Notes: generated by a model from the letters alone, not told the origin. Positions 13,814 through 23,316 are shown, counted from the first letter of the stretch. The stretch is 30,424 nucleotides of DNA from JBCFBK01 sp038562555 (GCA_038562555.1 JBCFBK010000062.1:1-30424), one strand, 5' to 3'. A program made the numbers and translations.

Positions 13814-16350
13814 GAGTGTGCCGGAAGACCCTCTTCCCGTTGAATAGCCGAAAGGAGTTCTTCTATTTTCACGAGGGCCGATACACATTCGGCGTGCCAT
13901 TCTTCTTTTCCGGCCTCCGGCCTTTTCTTTTCAAGACGCGAGAGCAGTTCAACAATCTCGTAAGCTTCCAGTTGCCTGAAAAGCGGAAGCATCTTATGTG
14001 ACAATTCAGAAATGGCATGATTATTCTTTTCGGTCATATACCTCCTGAAAATCATAGCGTTTTCCTTCCCTGATTGCACGAATGTAAGGAGGATTTGCCT
14101 CAGGCTTTCAGCTTCTCCCGAGGCAAAGGCGGAAATTTGATCCAGACTGTATTGTTTTGGTCTGCTTCCGGCGGTTAGCGTCTTCGCCGGCAGTGTAACA
14201 CTACAGTTCTTCTCTTTCATTTGCCCGGAAAGCGCGGCAATTAAGACTTGCGGAGTAAAGGGTTTTTGAACGAAAGTCGTAAATGCATCTAGCCTGCCCG
14301 CCTCAATCTCCTGACCCGACATGGCAATCATGGGCAGGTCGGCTCCGTTCCTGTCTCTGACCTGTTTTATGACCTCGAACCCGTTGATGCCGGGCATCTG
14401 AATATCTGTAATCAGGAAATCGGCGCATCCTTTCCTGAATTCGCCAACAGCTTCCAGCGGGTGACTATATGCGAAAACTTTCATTCCTGCCGTTTCCAAC
14501 ACCCTTGCCGTCATTTCCAATATTGCCGGATCATCATCTACCAGCCATACCCTTTTTCCTTGCAGGTGCTTCTGATGGCCATGAGAAATCGGGGTCACCG
14601 CTGTCGGCACAGCTTCGGCCGCTGCGACAAGCGCTTCCTTTGTGAGTGGCAGCAAGACATTGAAATGACTTCCTTTCCCGGGCGTACTTTTCACATGAAC
14701 GGAGCCATGCAGTAGTTCGGCCATTTTACGGGTAATGGTCAGCCCGAGCCCTGTTCCTTCATATTGCTTTAAAGGTGAAGTAACGCGCCCGAACTCCTCA
14801 AAGATATGGTGAATTTTTTCACGCGGAATGCCGATACCGGTATCAATAACTTCGATCGATACCTGATCAATTTTTGAAGTATATTTTTCGGTTGAAACCC
14901 TTACCGTCACCGAACCTTCGTCTGTGAATTTAATGGCGTTTGAGATCAGGTTGACCAGGATTTGGGTGATCCGGAGCGGATCGCTTTTATAACCCGCCGA
15001 AGCAGCATTATATTCATATGTCAGCATGATTCCTTTTTCCAGTGCCTGTGGCCGGAGATTCTCGACCGTGTCGGTCACCAACGATTTCAGATTGAACGGG
15101 ATACTTTCAATTTTTAATTTTCCGGAGTCCAGGCGCGCCAGGTCAAGCAGATCATTAATTAACCGGAGAATATGATCAGACGCCTTCCGGATATGATGAA
15201 GGTATTTTAGTTGTTTTGGATCGCTGGTATTTTCCTGTATTAAACCGGCGAACCCGATTATGGAACTTAACGGCGATTTCAGGTCGTGCGTAATACTGAG
15301 CATAAACTGTTCCTTGCTCCGGAGCAGCGATTCCGAATAAGCATTGGCTTTTTCCAATCGTTGCCTGTAATGCTTGCTTTTTGTGAGGTCTTCCAGAATA
15401 TTGAACAGAAAGAAAATAATTGTAATGAGCGACAGGGCGCCCAGGATGATGATAAGCCAGGTGGTTTGCCGGATCTTTTCTTCCTGTGCCTTTATTCGCT
15501 GAAACGAGCTGAGCAGTTCCGCATTTTCAATATTGGAAAGCATTTTTCTCAATTGCACGGTTATAATGAGATCGTTTTCCAGAACTTCCCGTTCTTTCTG
15601 TTTCAATTGTTTCTCAATGACTACATTCTCATCCCTGATCTCCTCAATAATAGTTGTAAAGTAATTGGCGATAGAGTCGGCCGGATTTGCGGCGTTAATC
15701 AGACTGTCTAGTTGAATGGTCTGATTAACAGATACATATAAAGCAGAATCTTTTTGCTGTTTTGCAGAAAAAACTCCGGCCAGGCGTTCAAAGAATTTTT
15801 TCTTCTTTTGCTTCACATAAACCGAGTCATAATTCGTGGTAACTGTTTTGTTGATTTTCATTTGTTGGCCCGTAGTATCGGCGGCAATTGTCATTTTTTC
15901 GATCGAATCCCTGCCGGATGACAATTTTTCGATTGCCTGTTCATACCTGGCTGCCGGTGAATTTGCCTTTTTTATGGATGAAAGTTCCTTCAGGTTTTCA
16001 TGCTTCATCGCCAGCAACTTTTTGATACTGTCGGTATGCATTTGTTGGACGGGGTTGTTTTCCATCCGCGACAGTGTTTCGATCTGCAGGCTGATCGTAT
16101 CCATGAGATTCTGATACTCGCGGTAGTGTTTTATGAGACCCGTCTGCGCATAATTTCGACCGAAACCCTCCAATTGGTACAGATTGGTAAGGACCGTGTT
16201 GATATACATGATTTTTCGGTTAGCCGGTGTGAGGTCGGCTTTTTGTCCGGGTCCGGTAACGATCTCAGAATAGATGATCCAGACAATGAGCGAGGCCAGT
16301 ATGACCAGTGTGAAATACCCAAGAAAAACTTTAGTCTTTACATTTTCCAT
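13810..16350 (-). CDS. Hybrid sensor histidine kinase with receiver and Hpt domains
   Basis: The 846-residue inner-membrane kinase has TM1 (about 7-28), a long periplasmic and partly coiled-coil sensor region, TM2 (about 295-317), then HisKA with His355 (MLSITHDLKSPLSS). HATPase follows with N box NLISNAIKF, DTGIGIP and GTGLGLTI. A receiver domain has Asp649 (LITDIQMPG), and an Hpt-like domain has His785 (ELSHKMLPLFRQLEA). It therefore carries all steps of a His-Asp-His relay and can pass phosphate to a separate receiver, most likely the NtrC-type protein encoded head-on. The sensor has no named domain I recognise, so the signal is unknown. Convergent with the regulator; the stop codons overlap. 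Confidence 0.94.
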   Translation of the reverse strand: MENVKTKVFLGYFTLVILASLIVWIIYSEIVTGPGQKADLTPANRKIMYINTVLTNLYQLEGFGRNYAQTGLIKHYREYQNLMDTISLQIETLSRMENNPVQQMHTDSIKKLLAMKHENLKELSSIKKANSPAARYEQAIEKLSSGRDSIEKMTIAADTTGQQMKINKTVTTNYDSVYVKQKKKKFFERLAGVFSAKQQKDSALYVSVNQTIQLDSLINAANPADSIANYFTTIIEEIRDENVVIEKQLKQKEREVLENDLIITVQLRKMLSNIENAELLSSFQRIKAQEEKIRQTTWLIIILGALSLITIIFFLFNILEDLTKSKHYRQRLEKANAYSESLLRSKEQFMLSITHDLKSPLSSIIGFAGLIQENTSDPKQLKYLHHIRKASDHILRLINDLLDLARLDSGKLKIESIPFNLKSLVTDTVENLRPQALEKGIMLTYEYNAASAGYKSDPLRITQILVNLISNAIKFTDEGSVTVRVSTEKYTSKIDQVSIEVIDTGIGIPREKIHHIFEEFGRVTSPLKQYEGTGLGLTITRKMAELLHGSVHVKSTPGKGSHFNVLLPLTKEALVAAAEAVPTAVTPISHGHQKHLQGKRVWLVDDDPAILEMTARVLETAGMKVFAYSHPLEAVGEFRKGCADFLITDIQMPGINGFEVIKQVRDRNGADLPMIAMSGQEIEAGRLDAFTTFVQKPFTPQVLIAALSGQMKEKNCSVTLPAKTLTAGSRPKQYSLDQISAFASGEAESLRQILLTFVQSGKENAMIFRRYMTEKNNHAISELSHKMLPLFRQLEAYEIVELLSRLEKKRPEAGKEEWHAECVSALVKIEELLSAIQREEGLPAHS

Positions 16351-16513
16351 CTTTCTGCCTCATTTTTGATTTATCCTGTATTCAGTAAACGGAAAACCCC
16401 CCTTTTTAGTTTTTACGATCTGCTGATCAACCACTATGGATAATTTGCAAAAAATAAATTATCTTGTTCTACGTTTAGGGGTTATACACTATTGTAGAGA
16501 AAAAAATAAGCAC

Positions 16514-16879
16514 ATGAAGGGTAACGCTTGTCTTTTGAAAATTTACATTTCCGAGGCCGACAAGATCGGAACAGCATCGTTGTACGAGGAAATCGTGAAG
16601 GAAGCGCGCGAGAAAGGGTTGGCCGGGGCAACTGTCCACAGGGGCGTCTTATCGTTTGGGGCCAGTCATTCGATCCATACGATGAAGATTTTTGCCTTGT
16701 CCAACCATTTACCGGTGGTGATTGAAATCGTGGACAAGGAGAAAAAAGTCCGGGCTTTTTCCGAGCGCGTCCGCGAACTGGTAGCCCTTTCACAGAAAGG
16801 AGCTTTGATAACGATTAATCCGGTGGAGATCGTCGAATACAAAGCAGGTGATAAGTACAACCCGTTCCTGTCGTTTTAG
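16514..16879 (+). CDS. DUF190 family protein
   Basis: The 121-residue protein matches the DUF190 pattern: LKIYISEADKIGTASLYEEI, REKGLAGATVHRGVLSFGASHSIHT, and LPVVIEIVDKEKKV, a PII/ACT-like ferredoxin fold. DUF190 genes frequently accompany crcB, suggesting a link with fluoride resistance; the reaction is unknown. I start at ATG 16514 (MKGNACLLKIY); an in-frame ATG at 16436 would add 26 residues that lack family similarity. It is divergent from the hybrid kinase gene. Confidence 0.85.
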   Translation: MKGNACLLKIYISEADKIGTASLYEEIVKEAREKGLAGATVHRGVLSFGASHSIHTMKIFALSNHLPVVIEIVDKEKKVRAFSERVRELVALSQKGALITINPVEIVEYKAGDKYNPFLSF

Positions 16880-16946
16880 GGCCTGCATTTGGTTAAATTT
16901 AGGTTATTCATTTTACTAAAACCAGGCTTTTTGTGTCGGGATTTGC

Positions 16947-16954
16947 TATATTTG
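16947..16954 (+). promoter_or_regulatory. -7 promoter element of eno
   Basis: TATATTTG matches TAnnTTTG exactly. It lies 125 bases before the ATG, leaving a leader of about 115 bases. That leader begins with an 8-bp hairpin, GGCTTAAA (16958-16965) with TTTAAGCC (16975-16982), which may shape the 5' end of the message. Confidence 0.5.
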
Positions 16955-17078
16955 TCCGGCTTAAAAGAGTTGTGTTTAAGCCATAAGGTTATCAGTTCCC
17001 ACGGGTATTTGTTTACGATCCCCGGAGGCCTGAAAAGATTGCAGCTATATTATTAAGTTTAATTCAAAACTATAAATC

Positions 17079-18380
17079 ATGTTAATTCGTAACGTTGTTG
17101 GTCGGGAAATTCTGGATTCACGCGGTAACCCCACAATCGAAGTTGAAATCACGCTGGAATGCGGAGCTGTTGGTCTTGCGGCCGTTCCGTCGGGTGCTTC
17201 AACAGGTGAAAATGAAGCCCTTGAACTGCGCGATGGCGATAAGGGTCGTTATTTGGGGAAAGGGGTATTAAAAGCGGTTGAAAACGTCAATGAAACCATT
17301 GCAAAAGAAATTATTGGCATGGATGCTTCAGATCAGGTAGGAATTGATCGGAAGTTACTGGAACTTGACGGAACCAAAACAAAATCCAAATTAGGAGCCA
17401 ATGCCATTCTCGGTGTTTCTCTCGCTGTTGCCAAAGCTGCGGCTAATGCTCTTGGTTTGCCCCTCTACCGGTATATTGGCGGAACAAACGCAAAAACGCT
17501 GCCGGTTCCCATGATGAATATTATTAACGGCGGCTCCCATTCAGATGCTCCGATTGCATTCCAGGAATTTATGATCCGGCCCATTGGCGCTTCTTCATTC
17601 CGGGAAGGTTTGCGTATGGGGGCTGAAGTATTTCATAGTCTGAAGAAAGTATTGAGCAAACGTGGACTGAGTACCGCCGTAGGCGATGAGGGTGGCTTTG
17701 CTCCGGCCCTTAATGGAACCGAAGATGCATTGAACAGCATCATTGAAGCCGTTAAAAATGCCGGGTACAAACCGGGACGGGCGAAAGACGGTGGTGATGT
17801 TTCCATTGGTCTTGACTGCGCTGCTTCCGAGTTCTACGAAGACGGAGTTTATAATTATGCCAAATTTGAAGGATCGAACGGCGCAAAACGTAGCCGTGAC
17901 GAACAGGTTGCTTTTCTCGCAGAACTGGTCGAGAAATTTCCCATCGATTCAATTGAAGATGGTTGCGATGAAGGTGACTGGGAAGGTTGGGTTGCTTTGA
18001 CCAAAGCTCTTGGCGGCAAATGCCAGCTGGTGGGTGACGACCTTTTCGTGACCAATGTGGAATACCTGAAAAAAGGTATCGAACTGGGTGCTGCCAATTC
18101 AATCCTGATCAAAGTCAACCAAATAGGTACGTTAACCGAGACCCTTGATGCCATTGAAATGGCACACCGTGCCGGTTATACCTCGGTAACTTCGCACCGC
18201 TCGGGTGAAACCGAAGATTCGACCATTGCCGATATCGCTGTTGCAACGAATTCAGGACAAATCAAAACCGGATCATTAAGCCGGTCAGATCGGATGGCTA
18301 AATATAATCAGTTGCTTCGCATAGAAGAACAGCTGGGCGATAAAGCGATCTATGGCTATAAAAAAGTTTACAAAAAATAA
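17079..18380 (+). CDS. eno: Enolase
   Basis: The 433-residue glycolytic enzyme interconverts 2-phosphoglycerate and phosphoenolpyruvate. The N-terminal REILDSRGNPTIEVE and SGASTGENEALELRDGD loop, the MMNIINGGSHSDAPIAFQEFM segment, the metal ligands in GLDCAASEF, IEDGCDEGDWEGW and GDDLFVTN, and the signature LIKVNQIGTLTETLDA with SHRSGETED are all present. Length is typical. It is a single gene followed by a clear terminator. Confidence 0.98.
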   Translation: MLIRNVVGREILDSRGNPTIEVEITLECGAVGLAAVPSGASTGENEALELRDGDKGRYLGKGVLKAVENVNETIAKEIIGMDASDQVGIDRKLLELDGTKTKSKLGANAILGVSLAVAKAAANALGLPLYRYIGGTNAKTLPVPMMNIINGGSHSDAPIAFQEFMIRPIGASSFREGLRMGAEVFHSLKKVLSKRGLSTAVGDEGGFAPALNGTEDALNSIIEAVKNAGYKPGRAKDGGDVSIGLDCAASEFYEDGVYNYAKFEGSNGAKRSRDEQVAFLAELVEKFPIDSIEDGCDEGDWEGWVALTKALGGKCQLVGDDLFVTNVEYLKKGIELGAANSILIKVNQIGTLTETLDAIEMAHRAGYTSVTSHRSGETEDSTIADIAVATNSGQIKTGSLSRSDRMAKYNQLLRIEEQLGDKAIYGYKKVYKK

Positions 18381-18402
18381 GCTTTCCAAAATATTCGTTA
18401 AG

Positions 18403-18436
18403 ACTGCTGCTCCGGTTGGGGTGGCAGTTTTTTTTC
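18403..18436 (+). terminator. Terminator of eno
   Basis: ACTGC (18403-18407) pairs with GCAGT (18424-18428), with further pairing of CTCC and GGGG inside, followed by eight T. It lies 22 bases after the eno stop codon. Confidence 0.8.
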
Positions 18437-18458
18437 AATCTTGTGTCTGTCTCACCAC

Positions 18459-19472
18459 TTATACCATCGGATACTTTTTAAAGACTTCTTCAGGTTTTGA
18501 CAAAAGATCGACATATTGGGCACGCTGGTACGAGTATGGATCTTTTAAATTTTTCCTTGAAAGTTTACCTCTAAAATCAGCCAGAGTTCTGTAACCTTTG
18601 GTGGTCATCCAGTCATTTATATTATTCAGGGTAGCGGCTACCCAGGTCGGGTGGTTTTTGTAAATGGCCGATACAACCTGCACGGTATCGGTTCCGGCCA
18701 ACAGGAGTTTAATAATGTCATCGGCATTAAAAATACCCCGGCTGGAGCAGATTCCGGCATCAGTATTCTTGTAGAGCAGGCCGGCATATCGCAGCGAAAG
18801 CTGATAATCTTTTTCCTGACTTAAGTCCCATGGAAAGTAAAACAGTTCTTCCTGAATGTTGATGTCGGGTTGAAAAAACCGGTTAAACAGCACAAATCCA
18901 TCAGCTCCGGCTTCATCCAGCTTTTTTATAAAATTCAGGGTGTTGGTATAAAAAGGGCTCAACTTAACGCTGACAGGTATTTTTACGGCGTTTTTTACGC
19001 GGTGGACAGTCTCAACCTGGAGTTCTTCAATCTTGCTTCCTTCAGTTTCAAAATAGCCGGGTACTGCATACAGGTTGATCTCAAGCGCATCGATGCCCGC
19101 CTGTTCCAGTTCGCGGGCATAATCAACCCAGGTTGGCTCATAGAGGGCATTCAGGCTGCCAATGACAGGGATCTTTACCCTCTTTTTTAGTGTTTTTACA
19201 TTCAGCAGGTGTTCTTTCGGTCCGGCATGTTCGAGATCCGGGAAGATCCGGGTCATCTCGGCGTTGCGCTCTTCGTACTCATGCAATTCTTCATCGAGCT
19301 GGATCGATTCGAGTTGGATCTGCTCCTCAAACAACGATTTATAGACAATGGCTGCAATCCCGTTCGCTTCCAGTTGTTCGATCACTTCGGGTTTGTTAAC
19401 CAGGTTGCTGGCTCCGAGAATGATAGGGTTCTTTAGTGTTAAACCCATGTAGGTGGTTGAAAGATCTGCCAT
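18459..19472 (-). CDS. Dihydroorotate dehydrogenase-like FMN protein
   Basis: The 337-residue protein has the TIM-barrel fold of class 1 DHODs: MADLSTTYMGLTLKNPIILGAS at the start, IPVIGSLNA, ALEINLYAVPG, IPVSVKLSPFYTN, and GADGFVLFNRF toward the C-terminal phosphate-binding region with TDTVQVVSAIY. Bacteroidota often carry such a homologue in addition to a true PyrD, and no pyr gene is nearby, so the substrate may not be dihydroorotate. The catalytic Cys/Ser of the class 1A/1B loop is not obvious to me. I start at ATG 19470-19472; an upstream ATG at 19502 would add ten residues that do not look like the family's N terminus. Confidence 0.85.
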   Translation of the reverse strand: MADLSTTYMGLTLKNPIILGASNLVNKPEVIEQLEANGIAAIVYKSLFEEQIQLESIQLDEELHEYEERNAEMTRIFPDLEHAGPKEHLLNVKTLKKRVKIPVIGSLNALYEPTWVDYARELEQAGIDALEINLYAVPGYFETEGSKIEELQVETVHRVKNAVKIPVSVKLSPFYTNTLNFIKKLDEAGADGFVLFNRFFQPDINIQEELFYFPWDLSQEKDYQLSLRYAGLLYKNTDAGICSSRGIFNADDIIKLLLAGTDTVQVVSAIYKNHPTWVAATLNNINDWMTTKGYRTLADFRGKLSRKNLKDPYSYQRAQYVDLLSKPEEVFKKYPMV

Positions 19473-19549
19473 AAGAGTGATTTTGAGGTTTGTTGTATGC
19501 AAAGTAGAACCAGTTCATTCCGGCTTTTGTTCACAGGATCGCTCATAAA

Positions 19550-19594
19550 TTGCAAAAGCCTGTGGATGACCGGGTCACGCACAGGCTTTTGCAA
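19550..19594 (-). terminator. Terminator of hppA
   Basis: Perfect 15-bp inverted repeat, TTGCAAAAGCCTGTG with CACAGGCTTTTGCAA, and a 15-base loop. It lies 16 bases after the hppA stop and before the DHOD-like gene on the same strand, so it separates the two transcription units. Confidence 0.8.
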
Positions 19595-19609
19595 ACAGCT
19601 ATATTGATT

Positions 19610-21901
19610 TTACCAAAGGCTGAGGGTAACGGTGAGACCTGCCATGACGACCGAAACCATGGCCATCAGCTTGATGAGGATATTCAGCGAAGGACCTGAG
19701 GTATCTTTGAACGGATCACCCACGGTATCGCCAACTACGCCTGCTTTGTGGGCTTCGCTTCCTTTGCCTCCATGGTTTCCTTTTTCAATATATTTCTTGG
19801 CATTGTCCCACGCGCCGCCCGAATTATTCAACATAACCGCCAGTGTAAATCCTGCAGTCAGACCGCCTGCGAGCAGGCCAATTACGCCGGCGACACCCAT
19901 AATGGCTCCCACGGCAACCGGGATTGTTATTGCCAGTAATGACGGTAACAGCATCTCCCGCTGAGCTCCCCTGGTCGAAATCTCAACACATTTTGCATAT
20001 TCAGGGGTTCCAGAACCGTCCATGATACCTTTGATTTCACGGAACTGGCGCCTTACTTCATCGACCATGGCTCCCGCGGCACGTCCCACGGCCTTCATGG
20101 TCATGGCACAAAATACAAAGGCCATCATCGAACCCAGAAAGATTCCTCCAAGAAACATGGGGTTGAAGATCGTAATGTCGTAGGCAGCATTAAAATCCTT
20201 TACGGTGGCCGCCGAGATCTGGATCACTTTCATTCCTTCATCGGCCACGGGTTTTACCGTGTTGTAAAACAGGTAGTCACCGACCCTGACAAATCCGTCG
20301 GGACCGGCAATCCGCCCAAACCAGATCCTGATTTCTTCCATATAGGCAGAGATAAGTGCCATAGCTGTCAATGCGGCGGAACCAATTGCGAAGCCTTTGC
20401 CGGTTGCAGCGGTTGTATTTCCAAGCATATCGAGGGCGTCGGTACGTTCGCGTACTTCTTTGGGAAGATTCGACATTTCTGCATTTCCTCCTGCATTATC
20501 GGCGATCGGGCCAAATGCATCGGTGGCAAGCGTGATGCCAAGGGTTGAAAGCATCCCTACGGCTGCAAATCCTATTCCGTAGACGCCCAGGGGAAGATCC
20601 TGAAATCCTCCGGCTGACCAGAATGATCCGATAATCCCGGCTACAATGGTAACCACAGGAACCCAGGTTGAATACATACCAACAGCGATTCCTTCAATAA
20701 TGGTCGTTGCAGGACCCTGGAGCGCCTGTTTGGCAATACCCTGTGTAGGTTTATATTCGTCTGAGGTATAGCGTTCCGTACCTTGTCCGATAATCACGCC
20801 GGCGGCTAATCCAATAACAACTGATCCAAAAACCCCATATGTGATCCACCCCATCGCCGCCATTCCAAGCATGGCAGCCAAGACGAAAAAGGAGGCACCT
20901 CCGGTGCCCATCAGCAGGGCATTGAGCAGGTTCTTTTGCGTAGCTGATTCTTTTGTGCGAACCATAAACATCCCTAAAATCGAGAAGATAATGCCAATGG
21001 CAGCAACCAGCATGGGGGCAATAACGGCCATTTCAATATTCATTCCTGACGTTTTCAGTGATGCGAGTGGGAGTGCAGCTCCCAACGCGGCAGTTGCCAG
21101 AATCGAACCGCAGTAAGATTCGTAAAGGTCGGCGCCCATACCGGCCACGTCACCAACATTGTCACCAACATTGTCTGCAATGGTTGCAGGGTTACGCGGG
21201 TCGTCTTCGGGAATGCCGGCTTCAACTTTTCCTACCAGGTCGGCGCCAACATCGGCTGCTTTGGTATAAATACCACCGCCAACGCGGGCAAATAACGCCT
21301 GGGTGGAGGCGCCCATTCCGAATGTCAGCATGGTTGTTGTAATTTCAACGAGTTTCTGCGATTCGGTTACGCCGGCGTGTACAAAATTCAGACCCAGCAA
21401 TGAAAGGCCGTTGGTCATATGATCGGGAGTAAAAATGACTTCATTTAAAAACCAAAACCAGGCAGCAATGTCAAGCAGCCCGAAGCCAACAACAACCAGT
21501 CCCATAACGGCACCACTGCGGAAGGCAATCTTCAGTCCCTGGTTCAACGATTTTGACGCACCATGAGCCGTTCTTGCTGATGCATAAGTGGCCGTTTTCA
21601 TACCCAGGAAACCGCAAAGACCCGAAAAGAATCCTCCGGTCAGGAAGGCGATCGGAACGAAAGGGTTTTGTATGCCAAAGTATGCCAGAATCAAAAGAAT
21701 GACCATGACAATCAGAAAAACGATCCCTACTACTTTATACTGGCGATACAGGTATGCCATGGCTCCTTCACGAACATACTGGGCAATCTCAATCATACGC
21801 GGCGTGCCTTCAGAGTTTTTCATCAGGGACTTGAAAAAGAACCATGCGAAAACCAAGGCGAGCAGAGAGCAAAATGGAACAATCCAAAATAAAGAATTCA
21901 T
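19610..21901 (-). CDS. hppA: Membrane-bound K+-dependent pyrophosphatase (ion-pumping)
   Basis: The 763-residue protein with about 16 membrane helices hydrolyses pyrophosphate to pump Na+ and/or H+ out of the cytoplasm. Hydrolytic-site motifs are clear: GGGIYTKAADVGADLVGKVE, DDPRNPATIADNVGDNVGD, and the C-terminal GGAWDNAKKYIE and GDTVGDPFKDTSGPSLNIL. In GNTTAATGKG the residue after GNTT is Ala498 (Lys in K+-independent enzymes) and position 501 is Gly, both signatures of the K+-dependent group. Na+ versus dual Na+/H+ transport cannot be fixed without alignment of the gate residues. Preceded by a -7 element at 22056 and followed by a terminator. Confidence 0.96.
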   Translation of the reverse strand: MNSLFWIVPFCSLLALVFAWFFFKSLMKNSEGTPRMIEIAQYVREGAMAYLYRQYKVVGIVFLIVMVILLILAYFGIQNPFVPIAFLTGGFFSGLCGFLGMKTATYASARTAHGASKSLNQGLKIAFRSGAVMGLVVVGFGLLDIAAWFWFLNEVIFTPDHMTNGLSLLGLNFVHAGVTESQKLVEITTTMLTFGMGASTQALFARVGGGIYTKAADVGADLVGKVEAGIPEDDPRNPATIADNVGDNVGDVAGMGADLYESYCGSILATAALGAALPLASLKTSGMNIEMAVIAPMLVAAIGIIFSILGMFMVRTKESATQKNLLNALLMGTGGASFFVLAAMLGMAAMGWITYGVFGSVVIGLAAGVIIGQGTERYTSDEYKPTQGIAKQALQGPATTIIEGIAVGMYSTWVPVVTIVAGIIGSFWSAGGFQDLPLGVYGIGFAAVGMLSTLGITLATDAFGPIADNAGGNAEMSNLPKEVRERTDALDMLGNTTAATGKGFAIGSAALTAMALISAYMEEIRIWFGRIAGPDGFVRVGDYLFYNTVKPVADEGMKVIQISAATVKDFNAAYDITIFNPMFLGGIFLGSMMAFVFCAMTMKAVGRAAGAMVDEVRRQFREIKGIMDGSGTPEYAKCVEISTRGAQREMLLPSLLAITIPVAVGAIMGVAGVIGLLAGGLTAGFTLAVMLNNSGGAWDNAKKYIEKGNHGGKGSEAHKAGVVGDTVGDPFKDTSGPSLNILIKLMAMVSVVMAGLTVTLSLW

Positions 21902-22267
21902 AAGTTAATCTATTTAATTGCAACCAGGTTGCGGTTAGTAATTTCAATTTTTCGCATTGTAAAAATAATAATCAATTATTCCGCCGAAATCAAAGTTGTC
22001 ATGTTATTGGACATCCGGTAAAACCGGCGTTATGATTATCTTCCTTTTGCCTCAGCAAAGATAAAGTTTTGCCCATAAATTGAATAAAATTCGTTGGTTT
22101 TCGTTATAAATAAGAATGATTCCAGCTAAAAAGATGACAAACCGAAAAAGCACAAGACACGCTACTCACTACTCACGACTTCTTGTGACAATAATCAGGG
22201 AATAAATTTTTTCCGTGGGCGTGAGTAAAGCTTATCGCTCACCCGTACTACTCATAAACAACATCGT
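21902..22267. other. Divergent intergenic region between hppA and fecR
   Basis: No gene is supported here. It holds the hppA -7 element (22056-22063), a small GCAACC/GGTTGC hairpin (about 21920-21932), a tandem CTACTCACTACTCAC stretch flanked by CACAAG/CTTGTG (22151-22187), and a GGGCGTGAG / CTCACCC hairpin (22217-22244) just before fecR. No ECF sigma gene or remnant can be seen. Confidence 0.6.
22056..22063 (-). promoter_or_regulatory. -7 promoter element of hppA
   Basis: On the minus strand TATCTTTG, an exact TAnnTTTG match and identical to the element before the ZIP gene. It would give a leader of about 150 bases. No TTTG stands at the expected -33 distance. Confidence 0.45.
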
Positions 22268-23266
22268 ATGCGCAGCGCTTTAAAGCAGCAACTGGAACAA
22301 CTGATGGCGGGCACCCCTTCGGAAAGCGACCGCAAAAAAATACTGGCTTCTTTCCATCAGCCGGAGAATGAGTATTTGGTAAAGGAGGAATTGTATAAAC
22401 AACTTGAAGAACTTCAGCATGTTGTGGACGACCAATCGATTGTCAATGAGGAATTTGATCGTATCTGGGAACGGATCGGGCAGGAGCGGTCAAAATCGTT
22501 GCCAAAAACGGTTAAATGGCGGGCTGTTCTGTACTGGAGCGCTGCGGCCCTTGTTATCGGGTTAATCTTCGGAACGCTGATCCCGGTAAATTATTTTAAT
22601 GAGCCTGAAAAGACGTATTACACTGCTGTGGCTCCCAAAGGCTCTGTTTCGGAAACGATTTTGCCCGACAGCAGTATTATCATTTTGAATGCAGGTTCCC
22701 GGCTCCGTTATGCGGCGGAACCGGGCGGTAAGGTACGGGAAGTTTATCTGGAAGGTGAAGCGTGGTTTGAGGTGGAACACTCGGAAAAAGTGCCGTTCAT
22801 CGTGCATACCGGTTTCTATGATATCCGCGTTATGGGAACAAGGTTTAATGTGAAGTCATACAAAAATGACAATGAGGTGACTACGACGCTGGAACAGGGA
22901 AGTATTCAGGCGGAATCGTCCGATAACCTGAAATTGGCTGATGATATTGAGCTGCATCCTGGAGAACAGTTAACTTACAGCAAGCAGGACAAAACGATAT
23001 CCGTTCACGCTGTCAATACAAAAATGTATTCTTCCTGGAAAGAAAACAGGTTGATTTTCGTGAATATGAGCCTGAAAGAATTGATTGTCTTGCTGGAACG
23101 GAAATACGGTGTATCCATTAAGGTTTCCGACACGGATATTCTGAATTATCACTATGACGGCACTATTAAAAATGAGACGATCATCGAGGTATTAAATATT
23201 TTGCAGGAAACACTTCCTGTGTACTACGAAATTAACGACCAGGAAATAAGCATATTAAAAAAATAA
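22268..23266 (+). CDS. FecR family anti-sigma/transducer protein
   Basis: The 332-residue single-pass inner-membrane protein has a cytoplasmic N-terminal region (1-83), a membrane helix (about 85-106), a periplasmic FecR domain (about 115-215, with LPDSSIIILNAGSRLRY and VYLEGEAWFEVEHSEKVPFIVHT) and a C-terminal DUF4974 (about 262-330). In the usual system it holds an ECF sigma factor until the STN domain of the outer-membrane SusC partner signals substrate. The susC gene immediately downstream has the STN domain, but no ECF sigma gene is next to fecR. The cognate sigma must be encoded elsewhere or regulation is different. Confidence 0.93.
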   Translation: MRSALKQQLEQLMAGTPSESDRKKILASFHQPENEYLVKEELYKQLEELQHVVDDQSIVNEEFDRIWERIGQERSKSLPKTVKWRAVLYWSAAALVIGLIFGTLIPVNYFNEPEKTYYTAVAPKGSVSETILPDSSIIILNAGSRLRYAAEPGGKVREVYLEGEAWFEVEHSEKVPFIVHTGFYDIRVMGTRFNVKSYKNDNEVTTTLEQGSIQAESSDNLKLADDIELHPGEQLTYSKQDKTISVHAVNTKMYSSWKENRLIFVNMSLKELIVLLERKYGVSIKVSDTDILNYHYDGTIKNETIIEVLNILQETLPVYYEINDQEISILKK

Positions 23267-23316
23267 GGAGGAAACGTATGATTTAGCATTGCAGCCAAAA
23301 AAACAGCCAGACAGAA

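Noticed and set aside
16436..16513. Longer DUF190 start at 16436
   Set aside because: The 26 extra residues show no family similarity; family-like sequence begins at ATG 16514.
22151..22187. CRISPR or phase-variation repeat from the CTACTCACTACTCAC stretch
   Set aside because: Only two short tandem units and one flanking inverted repeat; no spacers, cas genes or invertase.
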